Positions 26,554-37,953 of a DNA stretch of 64,000 bases are shown here, piece by piece. Source of the DNA: Erythrocercus mccallii. Its lineage: Eukaryota > Chordata > Aves > Passeriformes > Dicruridae. Each line of letters begins with the position of its first letter. The stretch's first letter is position 1. Both the position numbers and the translations under genes were made by a program. The stretch is from assembly GCA_013397435.1 (NCBI GenBank), contig VZRG01000161.1, forward strand, positions 379,684 through 443,683, given 5' to 3'. The notes under the pieces were generated by a model that saw only the letters and a program-made list of their open reading frames with translations, made no database searches and was not told the DNA's origin.

Positions 26554-26682
26554 TGTGCTCACAGGAGTGGCCGTAGAAACCCTCGGGGCACCTGCAGCAC
26601 CCAGTGAACCTGTCACAGGTGCCATTGTGCTGGCACAGGCAGTCCAGGGAGCAGCCAGCCCCATACTTCCCTGGGAGGCACT
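26554..26682 (-). CDS. MEGF6: MEGF6 exon E20, EGF-like repeat with an extra cysteine
   Basis: This 129-bp exon (43 residues) has acceptor CCAGCAG|AG and donor CACA|GTAAGT. The repeat reads ECLPGKYGAGCSLDCLC, QHNGTCDRFTGCCRCPEG and FYGHSCEH. It matches the order and wording expected for the mammalian repeat with 'NNSTC' and 'FYGQACEH'. The oddity is Thr-Gly-Cys-Cys-Arg-Cys, where the family usually has Thr-Gly-X-Cys-X-Cys. That gives nine cysteines instead of eight and leaves one without an obvious partner. The codons are TGC TGC AGG TGC at about 26,589-26,600 on the minus strand. Confidence 0.95.
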
Positions 26683-28864
26683 CTGCTGGCAGGACATGCA
26701 CAGAAAAACAGACAAACAAACCATCACTGCCCTCACCCAGAAAAGCTCATATGTGAAAGATTGCATTGTTGAGACACGATGCCCAGAGAATGAATTGCAG
26801 ACCCAAGAATATTTGTTATGAAGACACAGGATTTCTGCACAACAATGATGCACTTACATATTTGGGAGAGAAATCTGTTATTTTATATAGATGTTTGAAC
26901 AGCAATTTCCTGATCTTTCTAACAATCTGCCTTTTTTGATTTGTCTTTTCACAGACTCAGTGCTGAACCAGCACCATGAGTTGTAAAGCCTTGCAGTGAA
27001 TAACATAAATTAGATTTTTTTTTCTTTCTTTATCCATAGCAATATTTTCTTTTAGGCACTTAAAAAGTGTGAAAGAAAACATGAAGCTTTTCCTCTTCTG
27101 TGTTATCATTGGAGTTCACACTATTCGAATTCCTAATAAAACCAGGAGGATCTTTTTCACACATAGCAACAGTCTGTCCATGTATAATGAGCTATCTGCT
27201 TTTACAGAACTAAACACGTCTCAAATTACTGAAAGCCAAGTCATGCAGAAGGGACTGTGCCAATATAATTAACCCCAGCATCATCTCTGAATAAGTTAAC
27301 TTCCCACTGCTGGGATAACTTGAATTTGGGCAGACGAACTTAAACGAGCGTGGCCGTCCAAATAATCAGATTGAGAACTCTGCAAATGCCAGACAGGATC
27401 TTCCAGGAACATCATATCTAATCTCTATTAAAAGGATGCCTGATTAACTGTCTTTGATTTCCAGTCACAACACACTCAAACCCACACTGCTGTGGAGATC
27501 AAGACTCAATTTTCCAATAATTTCACTCCCTCTGTCAAAAGATAAATAGTGAAGCTCTCTCTAGTGATACAACACACACAGTCCCTTACACAACGTGTGC
27601 ATGTCTGCCCCCCACGCTCCACCCCAGAGATGTTTTATCTATGAGACACACCCACAGTCCACTACTCCAAGTGGGGACACCTGCAGCACCCTGCTGATGC
27701 TTGGCAGCCTGTGGGTGACCACAGAGATCTCCAGGAACAAACAAATGGAGACGAATGCAGGTGGCCTTTGCTAGGTCACCCAGATATTGCTTCACTGCAA
27801 ATGTTTTAGAGCCTGTCCACAGAGAACATTCACTGCCCACTGAATCCTCACAGGATTCACACTGTGAGTGGCTGCATCTTTCCTTTACACCCTGCTCCTC
27901 CTCTGCACACAGGTGCACGGTGGGGCTCTGAGTCTTCTCACATAAAGAGTGAAACAACTGCATCTCAGAATGCTGCCTGAAAGTGTCATTCCTAAATGAC
28001 ACTTTTATATGGGGCACTCCCCTGTAACAAACAGTTCTCGGTTTAGATACACATGGAGCTTGAGGTGAATATTCTACAGGGACAGAAGGGACAGAAGTGC
28101 TGTAAATGACAGCCTGGGAGGGTGTTGGGGAGCTTGAACCGTGGCAGTTATGATTTAATGATGACATTTGTCTTAATTGTATACTCAGAACTATTTACTT
28201 ATATTTCACACCAGTAAACTTGTGGTTTCCCGAACATTTAAGTCCATAACTATACAGATATTTCTTACTTACAGAAAAAACAGGAACACAGAAATGCAGA
28301 ATGGTTTTTGGGAGATGGACAGGACAGTTGTGGGAAGACTGGGCTGACAGGAGAGATTCTAGGGTAGGATATGAGCTTATTTTGTTAGTGTGCTTTGTCT
28401 TGCACAAGGGACAGCTGTCATGGAGAAGTTAGGGTGAGAGAACAGGACAATCTCAATTGCTTTGGACAGATGCTGTCAGAACATCTGGGCAGTCAATACA
28501 TGGGAAGTTCAACTCCAGTCCAGAGTCAAATGAAAGAGGAGAACATAATCAGTGAGGAGGAAGACACAGGCTTCTGCTGCTCTGAGGATCACATGGAAGA
28601 AGACAAAACCCAACATTCCTATGAACAAAAGAACACAAAAATCGGACAGAAGAAATAATGAAGTGAAGAAGAAGTAACAGAGAGAAGAAAAAATAAGGAG
28701 TGTGCAAGAGAATTCATAAGCAGGACTCAGGAGGAAATTGTCTTGGAAAAAAGATCTAACTAGGGGCAGTTCTGAAACTGTTTGTCCTTGTCTGTGAGTG
28801 TCTGGGGACATTGCAAACCCCAGCTTGAGTGTATAAATCCACTGCCACTGAAGCAGGGAATCAC
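26683..28864 (-). other. MEGF6: MEGF6 intron between E19 and E20
   Basis: This 2,182-bp intron has no recognised repeat. An open frame of 193 residues lies at 27,586-28,167 on the same strand, but it has no domain and no splice signals joining it to the EGF frame. Confidence 0.75.
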
Positions 28865-28993
28865 CTTTCTCACAGGATCTTCCAGTCCAGCCGAGCCCGC
28901 AGGTGCAGTTGCCATCCACGTGGTCACAGATGCCACCATTCTGACAGGTACATGCCAGGTGGCAGTTGGGGCCATATTGTCCCTGGGGACACA
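28865..28993 (-). CDS. MEGF6: MEGF6 exon E19, EGF-like repeat
   Basis: This 129-bp exon (43 residues) has acceptor CTCTGTAG|TG and donor AAAG|GTGATT. With the last G of E18 the first codon is Val: VCPQGQYGPNCHLACTC, then QNGGICDHVDGNCTCGLG and WTGRSCEK. The Gly-Leu-Gly-Trp-Thr-Gly-Arg motif of the last loop is the same as I recall for the mammalian MEGF6 repeat at this place. All eight cysteines are present. Confidence 0.95.
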
Positions 28994-29405
28994 CTACAGA
29001 GAATTAACAAAGTTTGAAAAAAAACCCAAAAATAAGCACCCCAAGAAAAGGATGAAGGTGACAGGGAATAAATACAAACATATGCTCCCCACATGTATCC
29101 CAAGTGATTAGCGTCTCCCTAGGGAGGTGGGACGCTATTCTATGTTTATTATCAGTTTCACTCTGTCCTGACATATCCCCTCATCTTACTGGAGAACCCA
29201 ATGCCCTGGCACCGAGGGTGGCAGGCAGGCGTGGGCAGGATTAGGCTGGGTGATGGAGCGGGGAAGGGACAGAGGCTGAGCACCCCAAACTGCAGCATTA
29301 TCAGCAAAGTTTGTGGCTGTGAACAATGTTTGGCACTGAGTTTATTTGCTGGGTACTTCAAGTGTGTCACCCACTGGCGAGGTGACCCGGGTCCTGCTCT
29401 GTTAC
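28994..29405 (-). other. MEGF6: MEGF6 intron between E18 and E19
   Basis: The intron is 412 bp, unique sequence, with no recognised element. Confidence 0.8.
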
Positions 29406-29531
29406 CTTGCTGACAGGCAGGTCCCGTGTGGCCGGGGGCACAGGTGCACTCGCCAGTCCGTGGGTCACACTGGCCTTTGCCACAGGCACAGACGTGGGCA
29501 CAGTCCTTCCCATACCGGCCCCCAGGGCAAG
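29406..29531 (-). CDS. MEGF6: MEGF6 exon E18, EGF-like repeat
   Basis: This 126-bp exon (42 residues) has acceptor GCCTTCAG|CT and donor CAAG|GTAACA. The repeat reads TCPGGRYGKDCAHVCAC, then GKGQCDPRTGECTCAPG and HTGPACQQ. The C4-C5 loop is one residue shorter than the common form (Gly-Lys-Gly-Gln before Cys). Eight cysteines are kept. The 412-bp intron after it and the 882-bp intron before it contain no recognised repeats. Confidence 0.95.
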
Positions 29532-30413
29532 CTGAAGGCAACACAGGATTTGTTAAAAACCCACACGATCCAATGGCAGTTTTCATTTTTAAGATAGCCA
29601 CCATCTTAGGGGAAGAGCTGGCTTTGTTTTTATTCCAGCTAATGCACTTCAAAGCATCAACTACGACGCCAAAACCCACCCAAAGACACGACTGCTTCAC
29701 CCTCTGAGATTACTTGTGATTATAAATATAATCCATGATTTCACATGCAGCATTTACTGTCTTTCCTATCAGAAGAGTGAATGTACAACTGAAATATCAG
29801 CTGCTCATCCTTCCTGTTTAAAACATCTCTCCTTCCTTAATATTGATGCTGCCCAACATCGAAGAACAAAGCTATGAGCAACCAAACATTCAAACGTCGC
29901 CTTTCTGTGAATAAGCTGAAGAGAACTTCACAGAGAGCAGAGCTTTGGAAGCAGCACAGAAATTCAGCCACACCATTCAGCTCTGAAACAGAGAAGTAAC
30001 AGTAGGGCTGCCATGGAGTCTTTGCCAGTTTTGCCATGACAAAACTTGATCTTTTTCCTATTTATTGAAACTAATGGCACCATAGTGTGAAGCAAAATAT
30101 TGAGATAATTTCTCAACCTCGAAATTTTGGACAGGAAGAAGGAACTTGAGCAATTCATGCTGAGCTGGCTCTAGAAATAAATTTGGGCAAGCAGGTTGTA
30201 ATCCTGGGGTAAGTGTCCTTGCTTCTATGCATGCAGGAGCAAGGGAAAATATTTTGCAAGAGATTTTTTTACAAAGCTGGAATCCTGATTTACAATTCAA
30301 GGAAGAGGTAGCTGGGATCTGTCTGTTTTTGTTTTTTTTTTTCTGACAAGCTCTTATGCAAATGCTTTTCTTTGCTGTGTTTTGACAGAAGCAGAACATG
30401 AATGCTGGCTTAC
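29532..30413 (-). other. MEGF6: MEGF6 intron between E17 and E18
   Basis: The intron is 882 bp, AT-rich unique sequence, with a short T run at about 30,330-30,342. Nothing is recognised. Confidence 0.8.
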
Positions 30414-30542
30414 TTTTGCTGCAGTTGGCTCCGATGAAGCCGGGAGCGCAATCACACGTTCCTGACGCAGGGTCACAGTGGCCTCCGTTCATGCACTTAC
30501 AGGGATTTTGGCAGTTTGAACCGTAAGTACCTTCTGGACACC
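30414..30542 (-). CDS. MEGF6: MEGF6 exon E17, EGF-like repeat
   Basis: This 129-bp exon (43 residues) has acceptor TTTAAAACAG|GG and donor AAAA|GTAAGC. Joined to the final C of E16, the first codon is Arg: RCPEGTYGSNCQNPCKC, MNGGHCDPASGTCDCAPG, FIGANCSK. The sequence NCS near the end is a possible N-glycosylation sequon (Asn-Cys-Ser, the rare N-X-S form with Cys). The eight-cysteine pattern is intact. It follows a 4,985-bp intron. Confidence 0.95.
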
Positions 30543-31124
30543 CTGTTTTAAAAGAAAAAATACCCAGCAATTAGGTTAGGTTGCTACTAGGCCTGTTGCA
30601 TTTCATGTCTTAAGCACTTTGTTGCTTTCAATCAAAGTCTGATTTTCATTTTCTAATGTTAATCACTTCCAGAGGGCCAGTAGTGGACATTGAGGAGCAG
30701 CTGGCTGCTTTGGACAAGGTGCCCTTGGGACAGCACTGACTGTAATGTCAAATCCTGGAGAGCAGGACTGAGTGCTGCTGCTCCTGGCTCTGTGCTCTCC
30801 CATTCCCCTTTTGTGACAGTAGCATGAAAAGCAAGCCCTGTTCTACAGAGGTTTTCCTCTTGGGATTTCTGTTCCAAATGAACGCACTCGCTCTTTCCCT
30901 CCTACACAGGAGAGACGGGATCACTCTCCCTCTTCCTTTGGGCAGCAGCCACGTGGTTTGCTCAAGCCAGTGAAAAGCTGTGAGCCATTTCTGCCTCTTT
31001 TGGCAGCTGTTTTATGGATATGGAGTGGGTCATGTCTTCTAAAAATGTGTAAGTTGGAGAAAATTTGTTTCCTCTATAATCTACTCCTTCCCTGCAAACT
31101 GGAGCTGGCATTGTTAGTGGTTGC

Positions 31125-31290
31125 CCTGATGAGAGGCTGTGGATTCTCCAACCCTGGAATTGTCCAAGGCCAAGGTGGACAGGGTTTGGAGCAACCTGGG
31201 GTAGTGGAAGGTGTCCCTGCCCATGGCAAGGGATGGAACTAGATGGGCTTTAAGTTCCCTTCCAACTCTGTGGATGGAAAACCATGAAAA
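31125..31290 (+). mobile_element. CR1 LINE 3' fragment
   Basis: Sense CR1 3' end: 'GGTTTGGAGCAACCTGGGGT', 'AGTGGAAGGTGTCCCTGCCC' and 'ATGGCAAGGGATGGAACTAG', then a decayed 'CCCTTCCAACTCTGTGGA' tail. It is antisense to the host gene. Confidence 0.9.
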
Positions 31291-34200
31291 TGTGCACAAG
31301 ACAGCAACACAGAATTTCAGACGACAACTTCTCAGAAGATAGATATGGGAGGAACATTATTTAAACGCAAAGCCAGAAAATTCTCTGAGGAAAAAAAAAA
31401 AGCAGCTGTATTTTTTAAGAACCATAAGAATCATTACACCTGATGGGTTGCTCAGGCAGAGTTACATGGCAACAAACTGTCTATGGAGAGATTTTCCAGG
31501 CGGTAGTGATGATTTCTGGTTCCTTTTTGGATAGTTAATGTTCAAGGAGAATCGAACAAAAGATCAGGAAGATGTAAATGCATTTGCCATGCTTAATGCC
31601 ATGCTTCGGGATGATCTTTAGAGCCATGAAGGTTGGAACTGAGGGGAAAAGCTGGGCAGAGCTGCTGGGCACGGGCACCAGTGAACCTCCAGTGTGCCAC
31701 CTCTGAGCTCTGGAGATGCAGGTTATTCTCCTAATTTTCCAGTGTACTGGAAGAAGGAATAGCTGGTGCTTGAGCAGCACGATCATCATCCAACAGTTCC
31801 ACTTGTGCTACTACCTCTAAATGTCATTTCTTTGTTCACCCCTTCCTCCTCTTCCCTGGCAGAAGGAAAGTCTGTGGCTACTTTGGAAACCTGGTTGAAA
31901 ATATATTTGCTCACGTCTCCAAGCAACAGATCCCTTGCAATCTGTGCATAAATAACTTCACGTATTTTGTCTTTCCTAAAGGCACAAAAGCATGGCCTGA
32001 GAGAGAGTGGCTAGAGAAATCTCTGGCTTTTCTGAACTATTCAATAGTGAGGGAGAGCTTATGGGGAAGCTTTGAAGGGGTGCCTTTTAAAATAAAATTG
32101 AACACTGGCTTCTGTTGAAACCAGGATAGCAGATCATCAGGACTGAACAGATACACACTTTTATAACATGCAGATACTCTCCCCAGCCCTTCTCAAACAC
32201 AGATTCCTCTCAATGAATGCTCTGTCATCAGTGCTTCCATCTGCCAGGATGCAAAATCTGTTCCATGTGCAAGCCCTGGCATCAAGGAGTGAGCCCTGCA
32301 ACACCCCCCTCATTCCCACCAAGACCTGAAGTTAAGGACTCATCCAGATCCAATGATTTAATTACTCTGTGTGAGTTTCTCTTTCCCTCCTTCTTTTCCT
32401 TTTGGATTTTCTCCTTTTTCTTTCTTTTAATTCTGTCTCCCAGACTCCAAAAGATGCTGCTTCTCCCTGGCAAAGCTTTCAGAGCTATTCCTTAGCTCAA
32501 GGCTAGCAGGACTAGCTTAACTCCATTACTGAAGGGGATGCAGTCATTCCCTCCTTACCAAATTCTTTGTTCTTGCAGTATTTCCTGTATTTTGGCTGGA
32601 GAAGGAGCAGCACAGGCAGGGCACGTTCATGTTCAGCTGCTGCAATGTGCACATGGTCAGTACCAAGGCCACCTCATCTGTTAGTACTTTGCAAAAGAAT
32701 CTCGATGCAGATAACGAGGGCAATTTGCACCATGTCCCATCATTTCAGGAGGCTCTGCCTTTGCAAAGAGGGCTATTCTTGCACCACCAGTTATCTCATA
32801 AAGACATTTTCTAATTTAACAGTTTCCTGTGCTTCTGACTTCTGTTTTTTTCTGCACACAAAAGAGTGGCAGACAGATTTCCACCTCATTTCCTGATTTT
32901 CCTTCTGCTTTGAGTGGGTTTGTCGTGACCAAGAGCTCCTAAATCTTTCCACAGCAATTGCACACACACTGAGGCTTTTCTGACCAATGCTATTAATCGC
33001 ATTGTCAAATAATCCCCTCTGACACATCCTGTCACCTACAGCTTGAGGGTGAAGCTGCTGAGATCCTTCTGGCTCTGGGTGCTCCCAGCCCAGTCAATGT
33101 CACAGAAACATACTATGATTTTTTTTTTTTTTAAAAAAAACCTATTTCACCACCATTTATTGCTTTTTATTCCTTTTAACAAGTAGATCTGCCCATCCAC
33201 CAAGTTATGGACAAGTGATGGGAACCTTATTGCTAGTTTGTCTGCTTCCTCTGGACCCTGCCAAGAGAGTTTTTCAGCTCCTCACTCCAAAATTTGAGAA
33301 CATGAAAGCCCCGTTGCTCTTGGCTCCTGGAAATTTGATTTCCCAGCCAACTACACCTTTTATAGATACTTTCTTGAACCTTTTTTCACTGTACTATAAA
33401 TACAGCAACAGTTGCCAGAAACTGTTTCCAGCAGCATCCAACCACATGTTGACTGGACCAGAGCCCATTTGGGAGCGGCTCCCTGTGCTGGTTTTAATAT
33501 TCTATCGAGAGCTTCTTCACCCTGGAGCAGCCCCAGCTTTCCTTGCAGTGAGGACAGCAGGAACTTGGAGTATTCCCACCAAAGTCACGCGAGCCATCCT
33601 TGCTTTTCAGTCAGTCCCTTCTGAACCAGGACCAAAATCTCTCCCTCCACTGACCTAAACTTTAAATGACTCACAATTAACTGTTCTCCTTATATTTTCT
33701 GTGTATGTCTACGAGTGGCACAGGGGACAATGGGAACAACACCAACATAGATGAGTATTTTTCTGTGAAATTCCGTGGTTTCATTATTTCTCCAATAAAT
33801 ATCTAACAAACCTGTGTTTAAGAATTTGCTGTATGTTTTTGGAATCTCAGAGTACAAAACACCATGAAATTTCAGGTCTAATACTCTTTAGGTTTAATCC
33901 CAGCTACACAGAAATCCATGGCAAAAATCCCCCCTGAATAACACAGGTTTTATTTTTACAGCATAACACAGATTTTATTTTGTAATGAATCTTTTCATAT
34001 CTTTTCTATCAGAACTTCAGTGTATTTGCTAATGCTTTAAATTTTAAAATTCTGAAATAAAACCTAAAGTATCTAAGTAAGTTTGAGGACATTTACTGTA
34101 ATGAGAGATTTAGTGCTACACACAGAGGTAATGACTACGGAGAAATTGCTACATAAAGGTAATAGGCTGACCATGATTAAGTCTTTTAAAATGATCCTGT

Positions 34201-35295
34201 TAAATAGTTGATCTCCACTACTGCTCTACTATAACATTTATTATAATCTAATGTATAATGAATCCAGATGGCTCCAGCCCCAATATTCAAGGCCAGATTT
34301 CGATCTCACTTACAGCAAAGCTGATGCACAGAGGAGGACAGAATCAATCCTTTGGATTTTATTTATAATTTATATTTTAAAGAATAACTTGTGATGACAT
34401 GCTGGCAATACAAAGGCCCATATCTAAAGTGAGTCTTTCTCCTATTTCTGCTCAAGGAATAAAACAGTGGTTTAACCCTTACTAGAGCTGCACATGTCAC
34501 AGCTGGCTTTTGTATCCAAATTGTCACATCAAAAAACAATTAAGTCAAACAGAGCTGTACAGGATTCCCAAGAAAGGGAAATCAGCACTTGCCAAAGAGA
34601 GAAAAACTCAGTAGGAAAGACAAAACCTTTTTTTTTTCTTTTTTCTCTTTTTTCCTCCTCTAAATGAGACTATTACAAGCCATGGAGTAAAACCAAAATT
34701 AAAGTTGTAAATAAAAAGGTAATTAACTGTCTCCTTTATTGGCTGCTTTGGTATATGTTTCTTATCAGTTGCCACATTCCACCAGAAACAACTTTACAGA
34801 TGTCCTAAAATACCGGCATGAGCCATGTGGATCTGGGAATATTTTTTATGATGGAGCATTGGGCCAGTTGGCATTTTGTCCTCTACACTAGTCACCATTT
34901 TTCAATCCAGAGTAACAGTTGGTTTAATTTGATTGTTCCTCAGAAGGCTCTGCAACTGAAAGGACTTTATGAATCACTTGGATTTATTGCCAATTTCAGC
35001 TTGTTGTTTTCTCATAACCATTTGTCCTTACTTGAGCATGCAGAGATTTCGGGAAGTATTTTGGACTTGGTATTTGGAAATGAGAGAGCTCTGCAATATC
35101 CAGGTGTAGCTGAGAGATGCAATGCAGAGAATGATCTTTGCATTCTTTAGCGTGGCATGAGACTGGAAAGAATATAGCTGGTAAACCTGGTGGTTTCACA
35201 AATTAATTTGAAGGACTGAATTAATTACATCTTTGAACTGGCATTATTAATGACTTTTTTTTGAAAATTAATTCCTTGCAATAATACAACTTTTT

Positions 35296-35342
35296 TAGTG
35301 TAAATTAGTGTAAATTAGTGTAAATTAAATTTTAGTGTAAAT
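35296..35342. repeat. 10-bp tandem repeat (TAGTGTAAAT)n
   Basis: Three perfect adjacent copies of TAGTGTAAAT occupy 35,296-35,325. A fourth copy follows at 35,333-35,342 after a 7-bp AT spacer. It lies about 190 bp into the intron below E16. Confidence 0.9.
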
Positions 35343-35527
35343 TAACCCACCCTACGCTTACTTCCTATACTATAAATTATTTGTACTACTATAACTTTTA
35401 TACTCTAATTAACCTCTACTTCTCTCAGTCACTGCTGTACTGACACAGATGAACCCAAAGCACCAGCAGATGCTCCTGCAAGACTCAGTTCTCTGTCAGA
35501 AAGGCAGCAACCCCCAGAAATACTCAC

Positions 35528-35659
35528 GGAGGTGGCAGTGGGCCCCGTGGTAGCCCGGGCTGCAGGAGCAGTGGCCGGTGACAGGGTGACATTCCTGATT
35601 CTCAGCAGGGCACTGGCACACTCTGCGACAGTCCTGCCCATACGTGCCCGGTGGACAAG
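35528..35659 (-). CDS. MEGF6: MEGF6 exon E16, EGF-like repeat
   Basis: This 132-bp exon (44 residues) has acceptor TTCCCAAAG|CT and donor CTCC|GTGAGT. The repeat reads TCPPGTYGQDCRRVCQC, PAENQECHPVTGHCSCSPG and YHGAHCHL. The 'PAENQECHP' loop is one residue longer than typical. It corresponds to the mammalian 'PGEN.ACHP.TG.CSC' repeat as I remember it, which supports colinearity. All eight cysteines are present. Confidence 0.95.
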
Positions 35660-36756
35660 CTTTGGGAAGAAGAAATGCAAACCAATAAATTAAATTTGTC
35701 TTGATAAACACAGCACTCAAGCAAAGAGAGGGCTGAAATTTATTAAATAAAATCCCTGCCTACGGAATGACGCTCTCCTCCGGGACTTTGGATTTATTAC
35801 ATTTACTTGGGGGTTACTTGACTGCTTGATTTTGTTTTGTTCAGTCAATTTGTGCCCAACTGTCAAGGGCCAGATACAATTTTCTTGTCACTAGAAAAAA
35901 AATCATAGGGAAATGTCAGGTAAAATTGACTAAAATAACAGTATAATTCCCAAGGGACCAGGCGTGTGGATAAAGACATTCTACCTTTTGAGAGAGTTTA
36001 AACTTGCAAAGCTGCTGTGACATCAACATCTCCACAGGTTTCATTCTGCCTGCTGACAGCCACATTGCCTGCAGGTTTGGACCTTCCACATTTAATTCTT
36101 ACATCTCATTTCCATTAAGCTGCCCTGGATGTGGGTCAGCATTTGGAGTGCTCCGCTGGAGGATATGGGACACTGCTGTCAGTCCTTTCAATTTTTATTT
36201 ATTGCTGGTATCCTTTGGCTAAAACAGGGCTCAGGCAAAGTTTTGTAGGGAGGAATAAAACTGGGGTGTTGCAGCTGGGGTCAGAGCGGGAGCCTGCTTC
36301 CAAAGACAGCTCTAGAGGACCAAACTCCACGCTAAGAAAAGCCAGAAAATGTCCTTTCCATGAGCTCTGAGAGCAGGAATAGATAGCCTCGCACAGGGAC
36401 AAGGCCAATAAAGCTGAGCTGCTGCTTTACTGACAGCACAGCACAGGCTGTGGGCAGGGCTGGGCTCCACTGGCACATCCTCAGCCTATTTGGGTCCAGT
36501 TCAGCCCCTGGCTGCTCCCTGCCACTCCAACAGCTGCAAACACAGAGAGGGCAAACCCCAGCAGCCCAGACAGCCCTGGCACAGAGCTCGGAGCTGGCCA
36601 AACCACTTGGGTGAGAGACAAGCAGCCTTGGCCCTCTTCCCTCCTGTCACGTTGTTATCTCCTCCCTCTTCATCACATCGCCACGTTTTGACTCAAGAAA
36701 ATCAATCTATGAATTAGCCCACAAGGGAAGCATTGGCGCTGTGGTGACGAACTCAC
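35660..36756 (-). other. MEGF6: MEGF6 intron between E15 and E16
   Basis: This 1,097-bp intron has unique sequence, more GC-rich toward E15. No element is recognised. Confidence 0.8.
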
Positions 36757-36885
36757 TCTTGTCGCAGCCGTGGCCAGTGAATCCCGGGGGACATCCGCAG
36801 GCGCCCGTCAGGTGGTGGCACGGCCTTCCCGCGGGGCAGCGGCAGCGCTGGGCACATCCCGCGCCGTAGCGGCCCGGCAGGCAGG
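36757..36885 (-). CDS. MEGF6: MEGF6 exon E15, EGF-like repeat
   Basis: This 129-bp exon (43 residues) has acceptor CCCTGCAG|CC and donor AAGA|GTGAGT. With the final C of E14 the first codon is Pro: PCLPGRYGAGCAQRCRC, PAGRPCHHLTGACGCPPG, FTGHGCDK. 'ACHHVTGACRCPPGFTG' is the closely matching mammalian wording I recall. The exon is strongly GC-rich, with many CpG. It resembles E14 at the protein level (both share C-H-x-x-T-G-A-C and end Cys-Asp-Lys), so the two may be a tandem duplicate pair. Confidence 0.95.
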
Positions 36886-37055
36886 CTGCAGGGGGAACAC
36901 CAACCCTGTCAGGGCCAGCAGGATGGGACAAAGCCACCCCATCCCTGACAGCGCTTCAGTGTCATGGCGCAGGCCGCAGCCGGCCCCAGAGAGTGGCCTG
37001 CATCCCTGAGCCCGGAGCACGCTGCTGTGAGATCGCCAACAACACAGCAAAGGGA

Positions 37056-37426
37056 TGGGATCTCCTCTAAATATCCCACAACGGCTTTATTGCAGCAACA
37101 AGAACAGGGTCTGAGTGGTCTGGCAGCAAGGACAGCCTGAAATGGGCTCAGGGATGAGATGAGAACTGAGCTGAGGGCTCAGGGTTAAATAGGGGGCAAA
37201 AGGGGCGGATCTAAGGGTCAAGGGCCAATAGGGATAAAGGAAAGTGGTGCAGGGGAGTGGCTAAAGGTTGGGAGAACCAATAGGGCAACAGGGGTGGAGC
37301 ACTGCGGCAAAACTGAGCCAATGGGGATCAAGGGAAGGGAGAACATTCTGGAGTAAATGCACATATGGTAAATGGGGCTGAACGGGGTGACATAAACAGA
37401 TAAACCAATGAAATAACAGAACCTAC
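37056..37426 (-). mobile_element. LTR-like segment of an endogenous retrovirus, cut by the gap
   Basis: On the minus strand this ends GCAATAAAGCCG followed by about 30 nt and a terminal CA, the layout of a retroviral R-U5 end with its poly(A) signal at about 37,084-37,089. Upstream of that are several CCAAT-type motifs (minus-strand ATTGG at about 37,227, 37,285 and 37,318). The other end falls in the run of N. No coding region is visible. The family name cannot be given without a repeat library, so solo LTR is an inference. Confidence 0.5.
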
Positions 37427-37931
37427 NNNNNNNNNNNNNNNNNNNNNNNNNNNNNNNNNNNNNNNNNNNNNNNNNNNNNNNNNNNNNNNNNNNNNNNNNN
37501 NNNNNNNNNNNNNNNNNNNNNNNNNNNNNNNNNNNNNNNNNNNNNNNNNNNNNNNNNNNNNNNNNNNNNNNNNNNNNNNNNNNNNNNNNNNNNNNNNNNN
37601 NNNNNNNNNNNNNNNNNNNNNNNNNNNNNNNNNNNNNNNNNNNNNNNNNNNNNNNNNNNNNNNNNNNNNNNNNNNNNNNNNNNNNNNNNNNNNNNNNNNN
37701 NNNNNNNNNNNNNNNNNNNNNNNNNNNNNNNNNNNNNNNNNNNNNNNNNNNNNNNNNNNNNNNNNNNNNNNNNNNNNNNNNNNNNNNNNNNNNNNNNNNN
37801 NNNNNNNNNNNNNNNNNNNNNNNNNNNNNNNNNNNNNNNNNNNNNNNNNNNNNNNNNNNNNNNNNNNNNNNNNNNNNNNNNNNNNNNNNNNNNNNNNNNN
37901 NNNNNNNNNNNNNNNNNNNNNNNNNNNNNNN
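37427..37931. other. Assembly gap (505 N)
   Basis: A run of unknown bases lies inside the E14-E15 intron, flanked by an LTR-like sequence on one side and a short donor repeat on the other. Either repeat could explain why the region was not assembled. An unseen exon inside it cannot be excluded. Confidence 0.99.
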
Positions 37932-37953
37932 CTCACGTTTCACTCACGTTTGT
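37932..37953 (-). repeat. MEGF6: Duplicated splice-donor sequence at E14
   Basis: On the minus strand the true donor AAAC|GTGAGTG is followed at once by a second AAACGTGAG, an 11-bp repeat that then enters the assembly gap. Only two copies are visible, and more may be hidden in the gap. Confidence 0.75.

Larger units (their letters stand above)
30543..35527 (-). other. MEGF6: MEGF6 intron between E16 and E17
   Basis: This 4,985-bp intron contains a CR1 tail at 31,125-31,290 and a 10-bp tandem repeat (TAGTGTAAAT) at 35,296-35,342. AT-rich homopolymer tracts occur near 31,389-31,399, 33,119-33,140 and 34,629-34,660. The part from about 33,700 to 34,400 is very AT-rich. I see no EGF-like coding sequence within it. 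Confidence 0.8.
36886..37947 (-). other. MEGF6: MEGF6 intron between E14 and E15, with assembly gap
   Basis: The intron is 1,062 bp as assembled, including 505 unknown bases (37,427-37,931). An LTR-like segment lies at 37,056-37,426 and enters the gap. A repeated splice-donor sequence lies on the other edge of the gap. The true length is unknown. Confidence 0.8.

Noticed and set aside
27586..28167. 193-residue open frame on the minus strand inside the E19-E20 intron
   Set aside because: It shows no domain, signal peptide or EGF spacing, it is not bounded by splice sites in the gene's phase, and its composition is mixed. It is best explained as a chance frame in an intron.
33215..33658. 147-residue plus-strand open frame in the E16-E17 intron
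   Set aside because: It has no domain and no splice context, and it is antisense to the gene. A second frame is open over the same bases.
37218..37943. Long minus-strand open frames of 202-241 residues
   Set aside because: They are mostly translated N from the assembly gap and are not real coding sequence.
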